Source: Brienomyrus brachyistius (Eukaryota; Chordata; Actinopteri; Osteoglossiformes; Mormyridae). From it: 64,000 bases of DNA. Positions 12,000-23,999 of this stretch are shown here, piece after piece. The number at the start of each line of letters is the position of its first letter. Within the stretch, counting starts at the first letter, position 1. The position numbers and the translations under genes are program-made. The notes under the pieces were generated by a model that was not told the DNA's origin, did no database searches, and saw only the letters and a program-made list of their open reading frames with translations. The stretch covers positions 10,159,001 through 10,223,000 of the forward strand of contig NC_064554.1 in NCBI RefSeq assembly GCF_023856365.1, in the 5' to 3' direction.

Positions 12000-14750
12000 T
12001 GTTCTGTGGGAAAAGTATGTAGCAGAGCATCTTACGGTGCTTCTGAAGAATCACGATGCAGCTGTCAGGATGGAGTACAAGGAGTCTGACTCCTTCCAGA
12101 TATGTGGGAGAAACTTCCTGCTAACCTTCAACATTTTGCTGAAACCAAACTTGTGAAAAATGAAGACAATAATAATGTAAAAGAGGGAGTTAAAAGATGG
12201 CGATAAGGTATTTTAAAGAAAGCAACAGTTATGAGCACAGAAAACATAGCTACGTTTTTTTTCTAGGATAATTAGTAAAAACATACAGTACACAGCGTTT
12301 GCTTTGTTGGAGCGAGCAACACTGGTGGCAGAGTCTCAGTGGGTCACTGAGCTGGTCAGTCCTCCAGGCGACATAGTCGGACTAAGTAGAGAATGAACAC
12401 TGGTGCAGGCAGAGACTTTTAAGAATACTGTACCACAGACCACAAAGAAAGCAGGACTATTGGTCAAAACAAGTCTACATTTTTACTTGAAGTACAATTG
12501 CCCAGACTAAAGGTATTTTGGGAATTAAATAGGATAACCCAGTGTGTTAAAGATATCTATAATGCTCAGAAAAGGTGAAGACAAAGCAGGAAGACGATAG
12601 GCAGCGAGTTGGATAGACTCAATTATCAAGCATTCAACGTTACTGTTAACAAGAAATCCATGCGTCAAATCAATCCTGCATTCATGGTATGTCCCAGATC
12701 GGAGGCTGATTACTTCTCACTTCTAATATATTTTGACAGATGTGGAAAAGATGTTTATCACTTGGTTGGCATTTTGGTTCCCACTCATGTTTGTATAATG
12801 TGAAAGCAAAATTATAGCCGATGTATTGTCACGAAGTACGATTGCGAAAGCTCCAAAAAGTGTTGTTAGGAGTTTATATAAGACTTACAGCTCCTGAATT
12901 TTTCAATCTACTCTGTACTTTTTACCCCATTCTGACAGATTAGCGTGTGCTAAAGCCCATGTTAGCGGAGCCCGTTTGGAATCATAGCATGTACAGCTTA
13001 AAGAAAGGCATATTCAATTACTGCAGTACAGAACAGGCTATCTGGACAGTCTGTCTTGCTCTGCTTTAATGAGAAAATAATGAGAGGACAGCTCTGTGAC
13101 CGCAGGTCGGTTGCAGCACTCGCTGTCCTACATGACATGCACTGCTGGGCCTTGTTGACATACGTGCAGCGTTAGTGGATCTTCAGTGGATTTTCCAGGG
13201 ATTATAAAGGTTTTTTTTTACTTTTTTGTGTGGAGCTGGGGAAAACATTTAGGAACCTTAGCAAGTAGCATTAAACAGAAGAGCATCATTATATGAAGGA
13301 ATGATGCATATGTATTTATATCGTAATGAACAAAAGCAGTTCATTAACAACCTCTTGAAAGATACTAGATATGCACCGAATCCATTTTAAATGCATGCAT
13401 TTATCAACATTAAATCTCAAATCTTAAGGCAAAATACATTGATTCATAACTTATACTGGTAGATATCCTGAATATCTGCAAATTAAATGATTGTAGGCTA
13501 TGCTTATTTGCATTTAATTCATTTTCTCAACCAAAGGTTAAGGTTATTGTGCTTATTTAAGATTATTTATTCTGTAAGATGTTTGACACCCTGGATACAG
13601 TTTCCCTTCACTGGTTGTGACTCCTAGTGTCAGTTTGGTGGGTTTCCAGGTGTTGTTACGTAGCTAGCTTTTGCAGTTCAAAAACAACTGAATTTTCAAA
13701 GACAATTGAATCTAATGAATGAATTAAAGTACTACAAGGCAGAAAGGCTGCTGGTCCAATTCCTTCATATGCTGATCAGAAGGAGAGATACTGGCTTGAG
13801 GGAAATATTTTTGTGGCAAAAAAGCAAAAGAGCCTGTTTGGGGTTAGCATTACAGATAAGCATTATCCACATATTTATCTGTATCTCTGTCCGTAACTGT
13901 TCAACAAACAAAATGATTGCTCTCTGTATCTGCATTTGGCTAAATGACCAGAAGAGGGTGTGGTCAATACTGCGAGTCCCATAAAAATTCTTTGCCAATG
14001 CAATGTTGTGTCTGAACCTTGAAACCTGAAAGTTTTATAAATCAAAATATTCTGTTTTGCAATGGAAATGGAAATTCTTTACAGTAAAGAACAATACCCT
14101 TCAGTTGAAGAGAGTAGTCAGTTTGAGAATTAATTGGGTTTGTATTCGGGATCGAAAGAAATTTGCACATGACAGACATCTCCTCCCTGTCCATGTGATT
14201 TTCCCAGCTTGACAGCCGGGGAAGGTCAGCTCTCACCCCGCTGCCGATAGTGCACTGCCTTGGTTGGCCGACTACAGAATATAGCCGATATCTCTTAAAT
14301 AATTTGCAGTAAATGAAATGACTAGTCAGTGAAAATAAACAGAATGTGCATTTATGTCTTATGTCGGTCCGCAATGATATGAATCGATTTGAAGAAACAA
14401 AGACATGTCAGTCATGGAGCTGACATTTGCTGAATAATGCAAAACCTCAAGTAGAAAACAAAATAACTGTTTATAACGCGATATCTGTGCATTTGCATAG
14501 AATGTGTTTGTATGCAGGTGCATAGTAAGCAGTATGGAATCTGATGAATTTCATACACTGTAATCTAGCACCAAGATCAGAGGATAGGCCCTCTTTCCAG
14601 CAGAGCTGAGAGATACCTCAACAACGATATGAGACAGCTTCTTTACGGAAATGCAACCTGACTATGTTAGAAAAGTGATGGGGCAGAAGTCACCATCAGC
14701 TATTTGCTAAGGTGGTTGCAGAGTAAAAATTTATTCTAAAATACCAGCAG
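12000..14750. other. No recognisable gene
   Basis: The first few hundred bases may be decayed continuation of the RTE-like LINE; the rest shows no motif, RNA gene or repeat I can name. Confidence 0.4.
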
Positions 14751-14754
14751 CAAT

Positions 14755-15292
14755 GTGAGATACACATGAGCCAGTATACTCACCTGCCTGGTGGTCTTAC
14801 AGTGCGAGATACACGTGAGCCAGTATACTCACCCGCCTGGTGGTCTTACAGTGCGAGATACACGTGAGCCAGTATACTCACCCGCCCGGTGGTCTTACAG
14901 TGCGCGATACACGAGAGCCAGTATACTCACCTGCCTGGTGCTCTTACAGTGCGAGATACACGTGAGCCAGTATACAGACCCGCCTGGTGGTCTTACAGTG
15001 CGAGATACACATGAGCCAGTATACTCACCCGCCTGGTGCTCTTACAGTGTGAGATACACGTGAGCCAGTATACTCACCCGCCTGGTGGTCTTACAGTGCG
15101 AGATACACGTGAGCCAGTTTACTCACCCGCCTGGTGGTCTTACAGTGCGAGATACACGTGAGCCAGTATACTCACCCGCCTGGTGGTCTTACAGTGCGAG
15201 ATACACGTGAGCCAGTATACTCACCCGCCTGGTGGTCTTACAGTGCGAGATACACGTGACCCAGTATACTCACCCGCTTGGTGCTCTTACAG
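14755..15292. repeat. 49-bp minisatellite, 11 copies
   Basis: Units begin GTGCGAGATACACGTGAGCC and recur at 14802, 14851 and so on to 15243, always 49 bases apart. The first unit at 14755 is 2 bases shorter. Copies differ by single substitutions such as CGCCTGGTGG/CGCCTGGTGC. Because 49 is not a multiple of 3, the apparent open frames over it are not evidence of coding. Confidence 0.95.
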
Positions 15293-15299
15293 TGCATTG

Positions 15300-17900
15300 C
15301 CGAGTCAGTTGTTGAAATGTCTTGATACAATGTTGTGGGCAGCAATAAAACTGGTGGGAACCTGTGAAACTGTGGGAGTGAAGCAACTTGGACAGTAATG
15401 GACTGGGCAAGTCGTGGGAATGTGACGCTCATCTCAGTGTGACCTGGGCTGTTTGTGGACAGTCATAAACGGTGATGTTCAAATTTTCTTTTAAAAATTC
15501 ACTAATGCTGCAGGTGATTAAGACTTTCAGAAGATTATCAGAACAACATGAAAGTCATACTCTTTCATACCATACATTGATGCTATTAAAACTGGAGTAA
15601 TGTCAGGGCTGACATTCAAAAGCTGTGCAAGTTTCTCATATTTTTGTTTCGATTTTGTCTTCTATCAGATGACTAGAAGAGCCCACACACTGTGCCTGTA
15701 CTGGTGAGTCAGTGTACACAGGTCTACACTGGCCCACCTTTGGCATCCCACTTCCAAACGGTAGACCACTGGACTTAACCCTAACTCAGATCTGCTATTT
15801 CTCACCATAATGACATTTTTACGTACTATGCACATGGTGCCGTTTTTATACTTCATAGACAAAATTTTCAACAATCCAGGAGGATAATTTAATCAACTTA
15901 TTTTGAAAGACTGTCTGTCTGTCTGTGTCTGTCTATATATCTATCTATCTGTCTTTATATCTATATTTTTTCCTTCCATATGTGTCTTTGATATATAGCA
16001 AAAGCTTATATTTCTCAAATCAAAATGTCTTCTCACATTTCTAACATAGTCATTACAATGACAAAGTAAATGTTGTATTCTGTGTATTTTTGTCACACTT
16101 TAATGTCTGAAATTTTATGACAATGTTAGCGAAATGTTGCGCTACATTCGTTTGCATGATTGACCGATGCCTGCAGTTGCCGTGCAGCACAGTGAATATT
16201 GGTTTACATCATAAATTGCCAGCCCTTAACAGTCCATGATCAGTTTCAGTGAAGTAAAAATGTGCACCGGCTGGATTTGGACAAGCAAACTTGCAGTTTG
16301 ATTTATCACGAGTGACATTTGATTTATTGCAGGTGACCTGCACCAGATTGCGTGACACTGACTCCATCAATCAGACATTTTCAAAAACAGGCATTTTCAC
16401 CAAACAGCTGCGTTTTAGACAACGGCACGCATTCGGTTACAGTTCATTCTGCCTCTGACAGGGAACATAAGCTTTCTGACCCAAACACAGAAAATAATCT
16501 GCACCATCGTTGTACATTCTACCCATTAATGTACAAAAATACAGTAGTATTTTATATTACATTTGAAGTAGAACAGTAAGAATAATGAATTTCTACAATG
16601 AAGTCCAATACCTACATTGCTTATAATACTAGAGTAACTGCTCTCCCAGTATGAAGTCACCTTGGAGCCAGTCCCAGATGTCAGAGCACAAAGCAGGGAA
16701 ATGCCGTACGCTTATGCCAGCCACATAGCCCCACACTTTGGCCAATTCAGAAACATTAGTTCAAATAACTGCATATTTCTTGACTTATCTATAAACTGCA
16801 CCCATAGGAAATCAGAGCAAACACAGACAGAATATAAAAACTTTACATGTGGGGGGGAGGCAGGATTCTAACTGACCCTACACTTGTGAGGCCAAAGGAT
16901 ATGAGGAGATGTTGCTGGTGAATTGATAAACAGTGATGTACTGGTGCTGTCAATCATGGCTCCTCAATGAACGGCACGGCTCCTGACAACAGTTAAAAAA
17001 AAAAAAAAAGGCTGAAGGTGGTGGATTTTCCATCAAAGGCTAAAAACAAACAGAGCAGCGAACTGAGACGTCGAATTTGCGTCAAATTCCTGCTGCATTT
17101 TATTCATGTGCAGGTAAATACAGAGAGAGACAGCGATAAAGGACATGTTTTCTGAAATATTTTTCATTGCAGTAGCCTTAATCTTAATAATAAGACCACG
17201 TAAAATCGACGGCTTGAAATCGAGTAATTCTGGAAGTCACGCGATCCGTCTTCGTTTGAAGTCGAAGCTTGAAGAACTGACCGGGAAGCTACGTCTCGAG
17301 TGAGGCTTCATGTTTACATCGTGTTGCATTTAATGCGTCGCCGTCGTGGCAAACAGGCTTACAGTAAGTGATGTAGAACCTCAGTCATCTCTGCCTCCAG
17401 TGCATACAGTCATGTTTTACTCAATGTATAACAGCAGCTCACATCTTTTGTCGATGAAGGCAGATCTATAAACCGGGTCTGAAGTGAAAAGTCAATAAAA
17501 AAATCAGCAGGCATGGTAATACGCATCATTTGTACAATACTATTCCATTGGCCTTTGCAGTAATTGGTATTTTACAGCAATTTAAAGTGGAAAGGACTTT
17601 TACAATTGCCTTGAATGAAGGTAAGGCAGAAAATGGAAGACCTTTGGGCCCAACCTTGTCAGGCATAGATCACATTAATGCTCCCAATTCCTCCACAAAG
17701 CATCACGATGTTTCACAAGAGCCTGTGGTTTCCTTGAACTGTACATTTGTGGAGATCCGTTTTTTTTACAGTCAATTCTTCTGTAATATTTAGTTAGCGA
17801 AAATGTGTTCTGTGTTCATCAATATGAATAATAACAAGGTTACATAAACGTCCAATGGATGTGAATGTACTAGGAAGAGAATTTTAAATTGTGTATGACC
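15300..17900. other. No recognisable gene
   Basis: Contains the short TCTG microsatellite and a 14-A run near 16996. The region 17200-17340 is CpG-bearing but otherwise unremarkable. Confidence 0.45.
15913..15965. repeat. Imperfect TCTG/TCTA microsatellite
   Basis: Runs of TCTG followed by TATC and TCTG repeats occur between two unique stretches. Confidence 0.7.
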
Positions 17901-17903
17901 AAG

Positions 17904-18075
17904 TGGTAGAGTAGCTCAGCAGGTAGCTGCACTGTATTTTGAGGGTTATATGTTCGAATCCTGCCACTGTCTTTGTGGAATTTGCTTGTGTGCTGCGTGG
18001 GTTTCCACAGAGTACTGCATTTTCTCCCATCAATCCAAAGAGAAATTGCCTTTGGTTTCTTTGAGTATAATTCAG
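17904..18075 (+). mobile_element. Diverged tRNA-derived SINE head
   Basis: The segment reads like a tRNA-related promoter. An A-box-like TAGCTCAGCAGGTAGC is followed about 45 bases later by a B-box GTTCGAATCC, then by decayed SINE body (GTGGAATTTGCTTGTG, GGGTTTCCACAGAG, CTCCCATCAATCCAAAGA). It is truncated by the SINE inserted from 18092. Confidence 0.65.
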
Positions 18076-18091
18076 CCCTGTGGTGGCCTGT

Positions 18092-18447
18092 TGTGGGGCG
18101 GCATGGTGGTGCAGTGGTTAGCACTGTTGCCTCACACCTCTGGGACCCGGGTTCGAGTCTCCGCCTGGGTCACATGTGTGTGGAGTTTGCATGTTCTCTC
18201 CATGTCGTCGTGGGGTTTCCTGCAGATACACCAGTTTCCCCCCATAGTCCAAAAACATGCTGAGGCTAATTGGAGTTGCTAAATTGCCCGTAGGTGTGCA
18301 TGTGTGAGTGAATGGTTTGTGAGTGTGCCCTGCGATGGGCTGGCCCCCCCTCCTGCGTTGTTCCCTGCCTCGTGCCCATTGCTTCCGGGATAGGCTCCGG
18401 ACCCCCCGCGACCCAGTAGGATAAGTGGTTTGGAAAATGGATGGATG
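18092..18447 (+). mobile_element. Near-complete tRNA-derived SINE with 10-bp target-site duplication
   Basis: The head GGGCGGCATGGTGGTGCAG contains an A-box-like TGGTGCAGTGG, and the B-box is GGGTTCGAGTCTCC. The body has GTGTGGAGTTTGCATGTTCT and GTCCAAAAACATGCTGAGGC, and the tail is CCGGGATAGGCTCCGGACC...ATGGATGG. The perfect repeat GGTGGCCTGT flanks it at 18082-18091 and 18448-18457. It belongs to the widespread fish/vertebrate V-SINE or mermaid-like class; the subfamily name is uncertain. Confidence 0.9.
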
Positions 18448-18556
18448 GGTGGCCTGTAGTGCCAGACCCTTCTTAGCATTGGCTTCATGCTTATTGTAAG
18501 AAATGGCTGTGAGAAACAGGTAGCCTTTTTAAACTGTGTGTCTGAATACGTGTGCA

Positions 18557-18680
18557 TGAATGTGACCTGCGTCGAGGTGGCACCCTGTCCAGGATGTACC
18601 CCAACCTGGTGCCCTGTGCTGCCTGGGGAAGCCTCTAGCCCCTCCTGTGACCCCGATGAGGATAAACGATGGATGGATGA
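18557..18680 (+). mobile_element. SINE 3'-tail fragment
   Basis: GAGGTGGCACCCTGTCCAGG, CTGGTGCCCTGTGCTGCCTG and the ending GATAAACGATGGATGGATGA match the tail of related SINEs but are clearly diverged from the two near-complete copies. Confidence 0.6.
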
Positions 18681-18949
18681 AGTGTTGAACTAAACTTAAA
18701 CTACAGGTCTTTAGGTTAGAGGAGGAGGCAAGGTTATTGAAGACAAACAAGGATACAAAATACAAATTGATAAGGCTATGAATTATCCATGCATTACTAT
18801 GGGTCAAACAAATTGATTCAGTATCTGGTAAAGCAGTATACTCTGCACTCATGCAAAAAATTGTGGGATATCAATCTCTAAGCGAAATTTCCTTTCGTTA
18901 AACACGCAGAGCCTGTATGCCGATCCGTGAGCAACGGTCCTCTGCCCAC

Positions 18950-19260
18950 CCGCCCTCTGGCATGTCTCCCCCTACGGACATCAACATGGCTCTTTTGTTC
19001 TCTCTGCTGCTTTTGTTAAACTCCTCTGTTCCTGTCCACAAATAAAGTCCCCCCCCCCCCCCCCATCCCCCGCATTTGTAGTCTCAGGGGGCCATGGGCG
19101 ACACCACCATTAAATCTAAGAGAGACATGTCCCCCTCACATTTCATAATTATTTGTTTGGACTCCCCCACATTTAACATAAAATATTAGTTTTATGCTAG
19201 TGTGCCCCCCCCCCCCCCCCCCCCCACATTTATAATGCTTCTGACGCCTCTGCAGGAAGC
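18950..19260. other. Low-complexity stretch with two long poly-C tracts
   Basis: C tracts lie at 19049-19064 (16) and 19205-19225 (21), with CCCCCACATTTA-like text repeated around them, which suggests an imperfect duplication of about 155 bases. No gene signal was seen. Confidence 0.6.
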
Positions 19261-19536
19261 ACAAGTCTCCTTACTTAGGATACTATTTCAAATAGAAATG
19301 TAGTTAATATTATAGCTTTCACTGAATGTTTGTCCCAAAAAAAAAAAACATACAATTTGAGGGCCTTTAGTGCACGTGGCTCTTATGGGAATGGGAGATG
19401 CCACTCTGATTGGTTTATAGCATGTTTCACCCCAAACATACCCATGACTAATTACAATTTCATAACCACTGGGGAGAAGGACTCGGAGGGCAAGGTGGAG
19501 AAACAGAAAGAGTTTTATTGAATTTCATAAAACAAG

Positions 19537-19897
19537 TGGGGTGGCATGGTGGTGCAGTAGTTAGCACTGTCGCCTCACACCTCTGGGACCCGGGTTCGAG
19601 TCTCCGCCTGGGTCACATGTGTGTGGAGTTTGCATGTTCTCCCCATGTCGTCGTGGGGTTTCCTCTGGGTATTCCGGTTTCCCCCCACAGTCCAAAAACA
19701 TGCTGAGGCTAATTGGACCTGCTAAATTGCCCGTTGGTGTGCATGTGTGAGTGAATGGTGTGAGTGTGCCCTGCAATGGGCTGGCCCCCCATCCTGGGTT
19801 GTTCCCTGCCTCATGCCCATTGCTTCCGGGATAGGCTCCGGACCCCCCGCAACCCAATAGGATAAGCGGTTTGGAAAATGGATGGATGGATGGATTG
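19537..19897 (+). mobile_element. Second near-complete tRNA-derived SINE with target-site duplication
   Basis: It is collinear with the 18.1-kb copy over its full length (same A-box, B-box, body and GGATGGATGG tail). It is flanked by ATAAAACAAG at 19527-19536 and ATAAACCAAG at 19898-19907, a 9/10 duplication. Same strand as the first copy but different target sites, so these are independent insertions and not a tandem duplication. Confidence 0.9.
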
Positions 19898-20716
19898 ATA
19901 AACCAAGACTGGAAATAAATGGGATAAAAATGGGAGTACTGGGTGCAGGCAACAAAATAGTTCAGCATCAATTACCAGACTAATGATGGACTATCAATGG
20001 GAGAAAGGAAATACTTTAATACATAGACTAATAAGGGCCACAAGCATCAGGCATGACCATGTGAGGGAGGAGACAGGAGGGTCAGGTGGACGTGGTGGGC
20101 AGGACGTGACATACGACAAGACTTAGTGCAACTCTATTGGACGGGATGCCGGTGCGGCAGAGGGCGGGCAGACCGGGGTGCACCCTGGACAAAAGCAAGA
20201 CTGAATGCAAGATCATCATTGGAGGTAAGATTCAGCAATGCTGCCTATTGAGCTTTGGTACGGTCCTGTAACACAATATTTTCAGATACTTTTCCCAGCA
20301 GATCTAAGTCCATGAAACATATTTCAGGTCACGCATGGCCGAGAGAATCAATGAATGTCTAAGTGAGCCCCTTCTGAAGCAATTGAGAAATTTGTGGATT
20401 GATTGTGAGATTAAATTTAATGAGGATGTGAATGAAGGCCATGCAGTAAGTCCATAACATACTGAGTTCAATAGTTGCCGTTAGTATGATGTTCACTGAT
20501 GAAATACCTCTCTGCAAATCACTTATCAAATGCCCATTATTGTAGAGACTGCAGAGACAGGCAATCGTCTTGTGTGTCTCATCTATTTCCTAAATAGGAC
20601 GTCATGTCCTTTTATTGAGGTTCAGATCTGATATCACTGATCTAGGTTCAAAGCTGATATCTGAATTGTACAGTTCTGGCACTTTTTTGCAGTTTAGTAC
20701 TTGTTTTGCAACACAT

Positions 20717-20734
20717 ACACACACACACACACAC
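20717..20734. repeat. (AC)n microsatellite
   Basis: An uninterrupted AC dinucleotide run of 9 units. Confidence 0.9.
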
Positions 20735-21146
20735 TTTAAAATTTTGTCAATAAAGCACAAAGCAAGGAATAGAGACATCGGTAAACCTTTCAGTGAACTA
20801 CGGGAACACAGCTGCAGGTCTTCTGCCTGGAGGACTTTGTCTTTCACAGAGTGTGTCTGAACACTCAGCGCTGCCTGTGGTAGGGTGCTGACTGCAAGGG
20901 CACGTGCGTCAGCCACTACGGCTGGATTCAAGTGCTGAGCTGATATGGAAAGAGCCAAGGACAAGCCCATAAATCAAAGCAAGACAGGGAGAGCAGCAAA
21001 CAGAATCGAGGATACTCAAGAAAGCCAGAACAAATCAAGGAAGAAGGGCAGACAGAGAGCCCAGGCCAAAATGCCCATGTGGAGCAAACAAGGAAACAAT
21101 CACTAGAGACTGATTGACTGATCGATTGATCATTTGACTGTTGAGG

Positions 21147-21200
21147 GAGCATGCCCATGTGAGTGAGCATGCCCATGTGAGTGAGCATGTCCATGTAGCA
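21147..21200. repeat. 18-bp tandem repeat, 3 copies
   Basis: GAGCATGCCCATGTGAGT begins at 21147, 21165 and 21183; the last copy is partly diverged (GAGCATGTCCATGT). Confidence 0.85.
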
Positions 21201-21896
21201 TGTGTGCTGAAATGGAGAGCATGTGGCAGTTTGTCGTCTATGCTCTTGAGCATGTGAACTCAGGATTACTCTACATCTTCTTCTGAGACGGTACATTTGT
21301 CAGCTTACTGAGGGCCTGTGCTTCTCAATCTGCATTATCGATGGGTCAATTTAAGACTATGAATACCATATTGATTTTGGCAGTTTGCTACTATTATTCA
21401 TACCACGTAACTTCTTTATATGAACGCTTATTCATGTGTGCATATTTTTTATCAGGTTTTAAACGGATAACGTCAAGTGACTTGCAGAATACATAAAATA
21501 CAAACAAGTAAATGGTTCATGTTAAAGGAGATAATCACAGTATGTCTTCCTGTATAGTACTTTTAATGTAATGTAGAATACATGATGTATTAATTACATG
21601 TACTAATTCATGTCATCAGACTAGCATATTTCACTGTCTTTTCAAATTATGATAAATGCTAGGAAAATTTAGCCACATCTGTCCACATCTGTCCACATCT
21701 ATCCACACATCGTTATGTAAAGATAACTGCGGATCTTGTGCCCTGAATGCAAAATAACTAATCAAATACCATACAATGTAATGGATTGCAATTGTAGTTG
21801 CACAAAGCACATTTATGCAAGTACCTATAGTTTCTTGGACTGGGGAACATTTATAATCCACAAAAGTGCATCTGTAAAACCTCATTCCAATAAGGC

Positions 21897-22018
21897 TACA
21901 CTGTAAAAAAAATTCTGTAAAGTAACAGAAATTTCACTGTATATTTTACAGTTTTTTTTTGGCGCCCCAGCTGCCGGAATATTACCGCTTTTTAACGTTT
22001 TTTTTTTTTTACAGTGTA
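21897..22018. mobile_element. Small MITE-like inverted-repeat element, 122 bp
   Basis: It starts TACACTGTAAAAAAAAT and ends with poly-T then TTTACAGTGTA, an inverted pair. The TA at each end may be a TA target duplication, as for Tc1/mariner-type MITEs. The interior has a second ATTTTACAG arm and a GC-rich core GGCGCCCCAGCTGCCGG. It has no coding capacity. Confidence 0.75.
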
Positions 22019-22248
22019 CAAAAAATTATTTCCATTTGCATAACTCAACTAAAAACGTTTTAATGAAATATGTTACATATTATCAGATCAGTAATCCATT
22101 GGAGGGACCTGGAACATCAACATAAATGGTGTACAAAGTAGTGCAGTGAAATGATGAGCTATAAGGTCACTCTTAGCTGGGCTGGTGACTGTCCAGGTCT
22201 GACTGGCCATGATTGGGAATGATTAACATGGATTCTAAAGATCAACTT

Positions 22249-22251
<3 letters not shown>

Positions 22252-22304
<53 letters not shown>
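22252..22304. repeat. (TA)n microsatellite
   Basis: An uninterrupted AT/TA run of about 53 bases. Confidence 0.95.
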
Positions 22305-22308
<4 letters not shown>

Positions 22309-22850
22309 AAAACATATGCTGTATAATAAAAGTTAGTAAATGTCTCTGCAGTCTTATTTTATAGAATTAGACATCATAATTTCTTGGAAGTGACAAATAA
22401 AAAAATTCTTGGGGATATTGGTTTTGTGTCTTCTTAAGAAAAGCCAGAGTCATGTCAGACCTCTACTCAGGGCACATTTAGATGACAATATACATGCTAT
22501 TCTTTCAAACCCATTTTAAAAATGACCTTTTTATTGTATTTTGTAGTGGTAATTATAAATAGGACTTAAATATCCATCCATTCAAGGGTGTAGCTTTCGG
22601 TATGTAAGGTAGGGACATGTCGAGTGAGCCTAATCCAGAAGGCTCCAACCTATCGCAAACATAATAAAATATATTGCATATAAATAAGTTAATCAAAAGG
22701 CATTTACCCCAACAGCCTATTGGTTAAACCCTCCAATGGCTTTAAATAAATTTAGTGTTTATGTATAAGTATATAATTAATAATAATAGATGGTGTGCTG
22801 GTTCAGAGAATTCCTACAGAGCTGTGACCTGCTGTGTGTGTGTTCTCCAG

Positions 22851-23994
22851 GTGCTCGGGTGATGCCTCTAAATCGCTCATGGTATCTTACTGTGTGTATG
22901 TTCCCCAGGTGCTCGGGTGACGCCTCTAAATCACTCATGATATCTTACTGTGTGTATGTTTTCCAGGTGCTCGGGTGATGCCTATAAATTGCCCATGGTA
23001 TCTTACTGTGTGTATGTACTCCAGGTGCTCGGGTGATGCCTATAAATTGCCCATGGTATCTTACTGTGTGTATGTTCTCCAGGTGCTCGAGTGACACCTA
23101 TAAATTGCCTATGTTATCTTACTGTGTGGATGTTCTCCAGGTGCTCAGGTGACGCCTATAAATTGCCCATGGTATCTTACTGTGTGTATGTTCTCCAGGT
23201 GCTCGAGTGACACCTATAAATTGCCCATGGTATCTTACTGTGTGTATGTTCTCCAGGTGCTCGAGTGACACCTATAAATTGCCTATGTTATCTTACTGTG
23301 TGGATGTTCTCCAGGTGCTCAGGTGACGCCTATAAATTGCCCATGGTATCTTACTGTGTGGATGTTCTCCAGGTGCTCGAGTGATGCCTATAAATTGCCT
23401 ATGTTATCTTACTGTGTGTATGTACTCCAGGTGCTCGGGTGACGCCTCTAAATCGCTCATGATATCTTACTGTGTAAATGTTCCCCAGGTGCTTGGGTGA
23501 CGCCTCTAAATCGCTCATGATATCTTACTGTGTGAATGTTCTCCAGGTGCTCAGGTGACGCCTATAAATTGCCCATGGTATCTTACTGTGTGTATGTTCC
23601 CCAGGTGCTTGGGTGATGCCTATAAATTGCCCATGGTATCTTACTGTGTGTATGTACTCCAGGTGCTCGGGTGATGCCTATAAATTGCCCATGGTATCTT
23701 ACTGTGTATGTTCTCCAGGTGCTTGGGTGACGCCTATAAATTGCCCATAGTTTCTTACTGTGTGTATGTTTCCCAGGTGCTTGGGTGATGCCTATAAATT
23801 GCCCATGGTATCTTACTGTGTGTATGTTCCCCAGGTGCTTGGGTGATGCCTATAAATTGCCCATGGTATCTTACTGTGTGTATGTTCTCCAGGTGCTCGA
23901 GTGACGCCTATAAATTGCCCATGGTATATTACTGTGTGTATGTTCTCCAGGTGTTTGGGTGACGCCTATAAATTGCCCATAGTTTCTTACTGTG
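22851..23994. repeat. 58-bp minisatellite, 20 copies, with higher-order structure
   Basis: Units begin GTGCTCGGGTGATGCC at 22851, 22909, 22967 and so on. Spacing is 58, except the 15th copy, which is 56. Each unit holds TATAAATTGCCCATGG (or a TCTAAATCGCTCAT variant), ATCTTACTGTGTG and ends TTCTCCAG. Copies 5 (23083) and 8 (23257) are identical, and copies 6 and 9 are nearly so, which indicates a three-unit (174-bp) block duplication. Every junction reads CCAG|GTGC, resembling a splice acceptor, but no gene surrounds it. Confidence 0.95.
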
Positions 23995-23999
23995 CGCAT

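Noticed and set aside
17904..17990. tRNA gene suggested by A and B boxes
   Set aside because: No cloverleaf with a proper acceptor stem could be drawn, and the sequence runs into SINE body; it is a tRNA-derived SINE head.
22851..23994. The 58-bp array read as a multi-exon gene because of repeated CAG|GT junctions
   Set aside because: Interval length and sequence are repeat-defined, frames contain stops (CTTACTG, TATAAATT), and no protein similarity exists.
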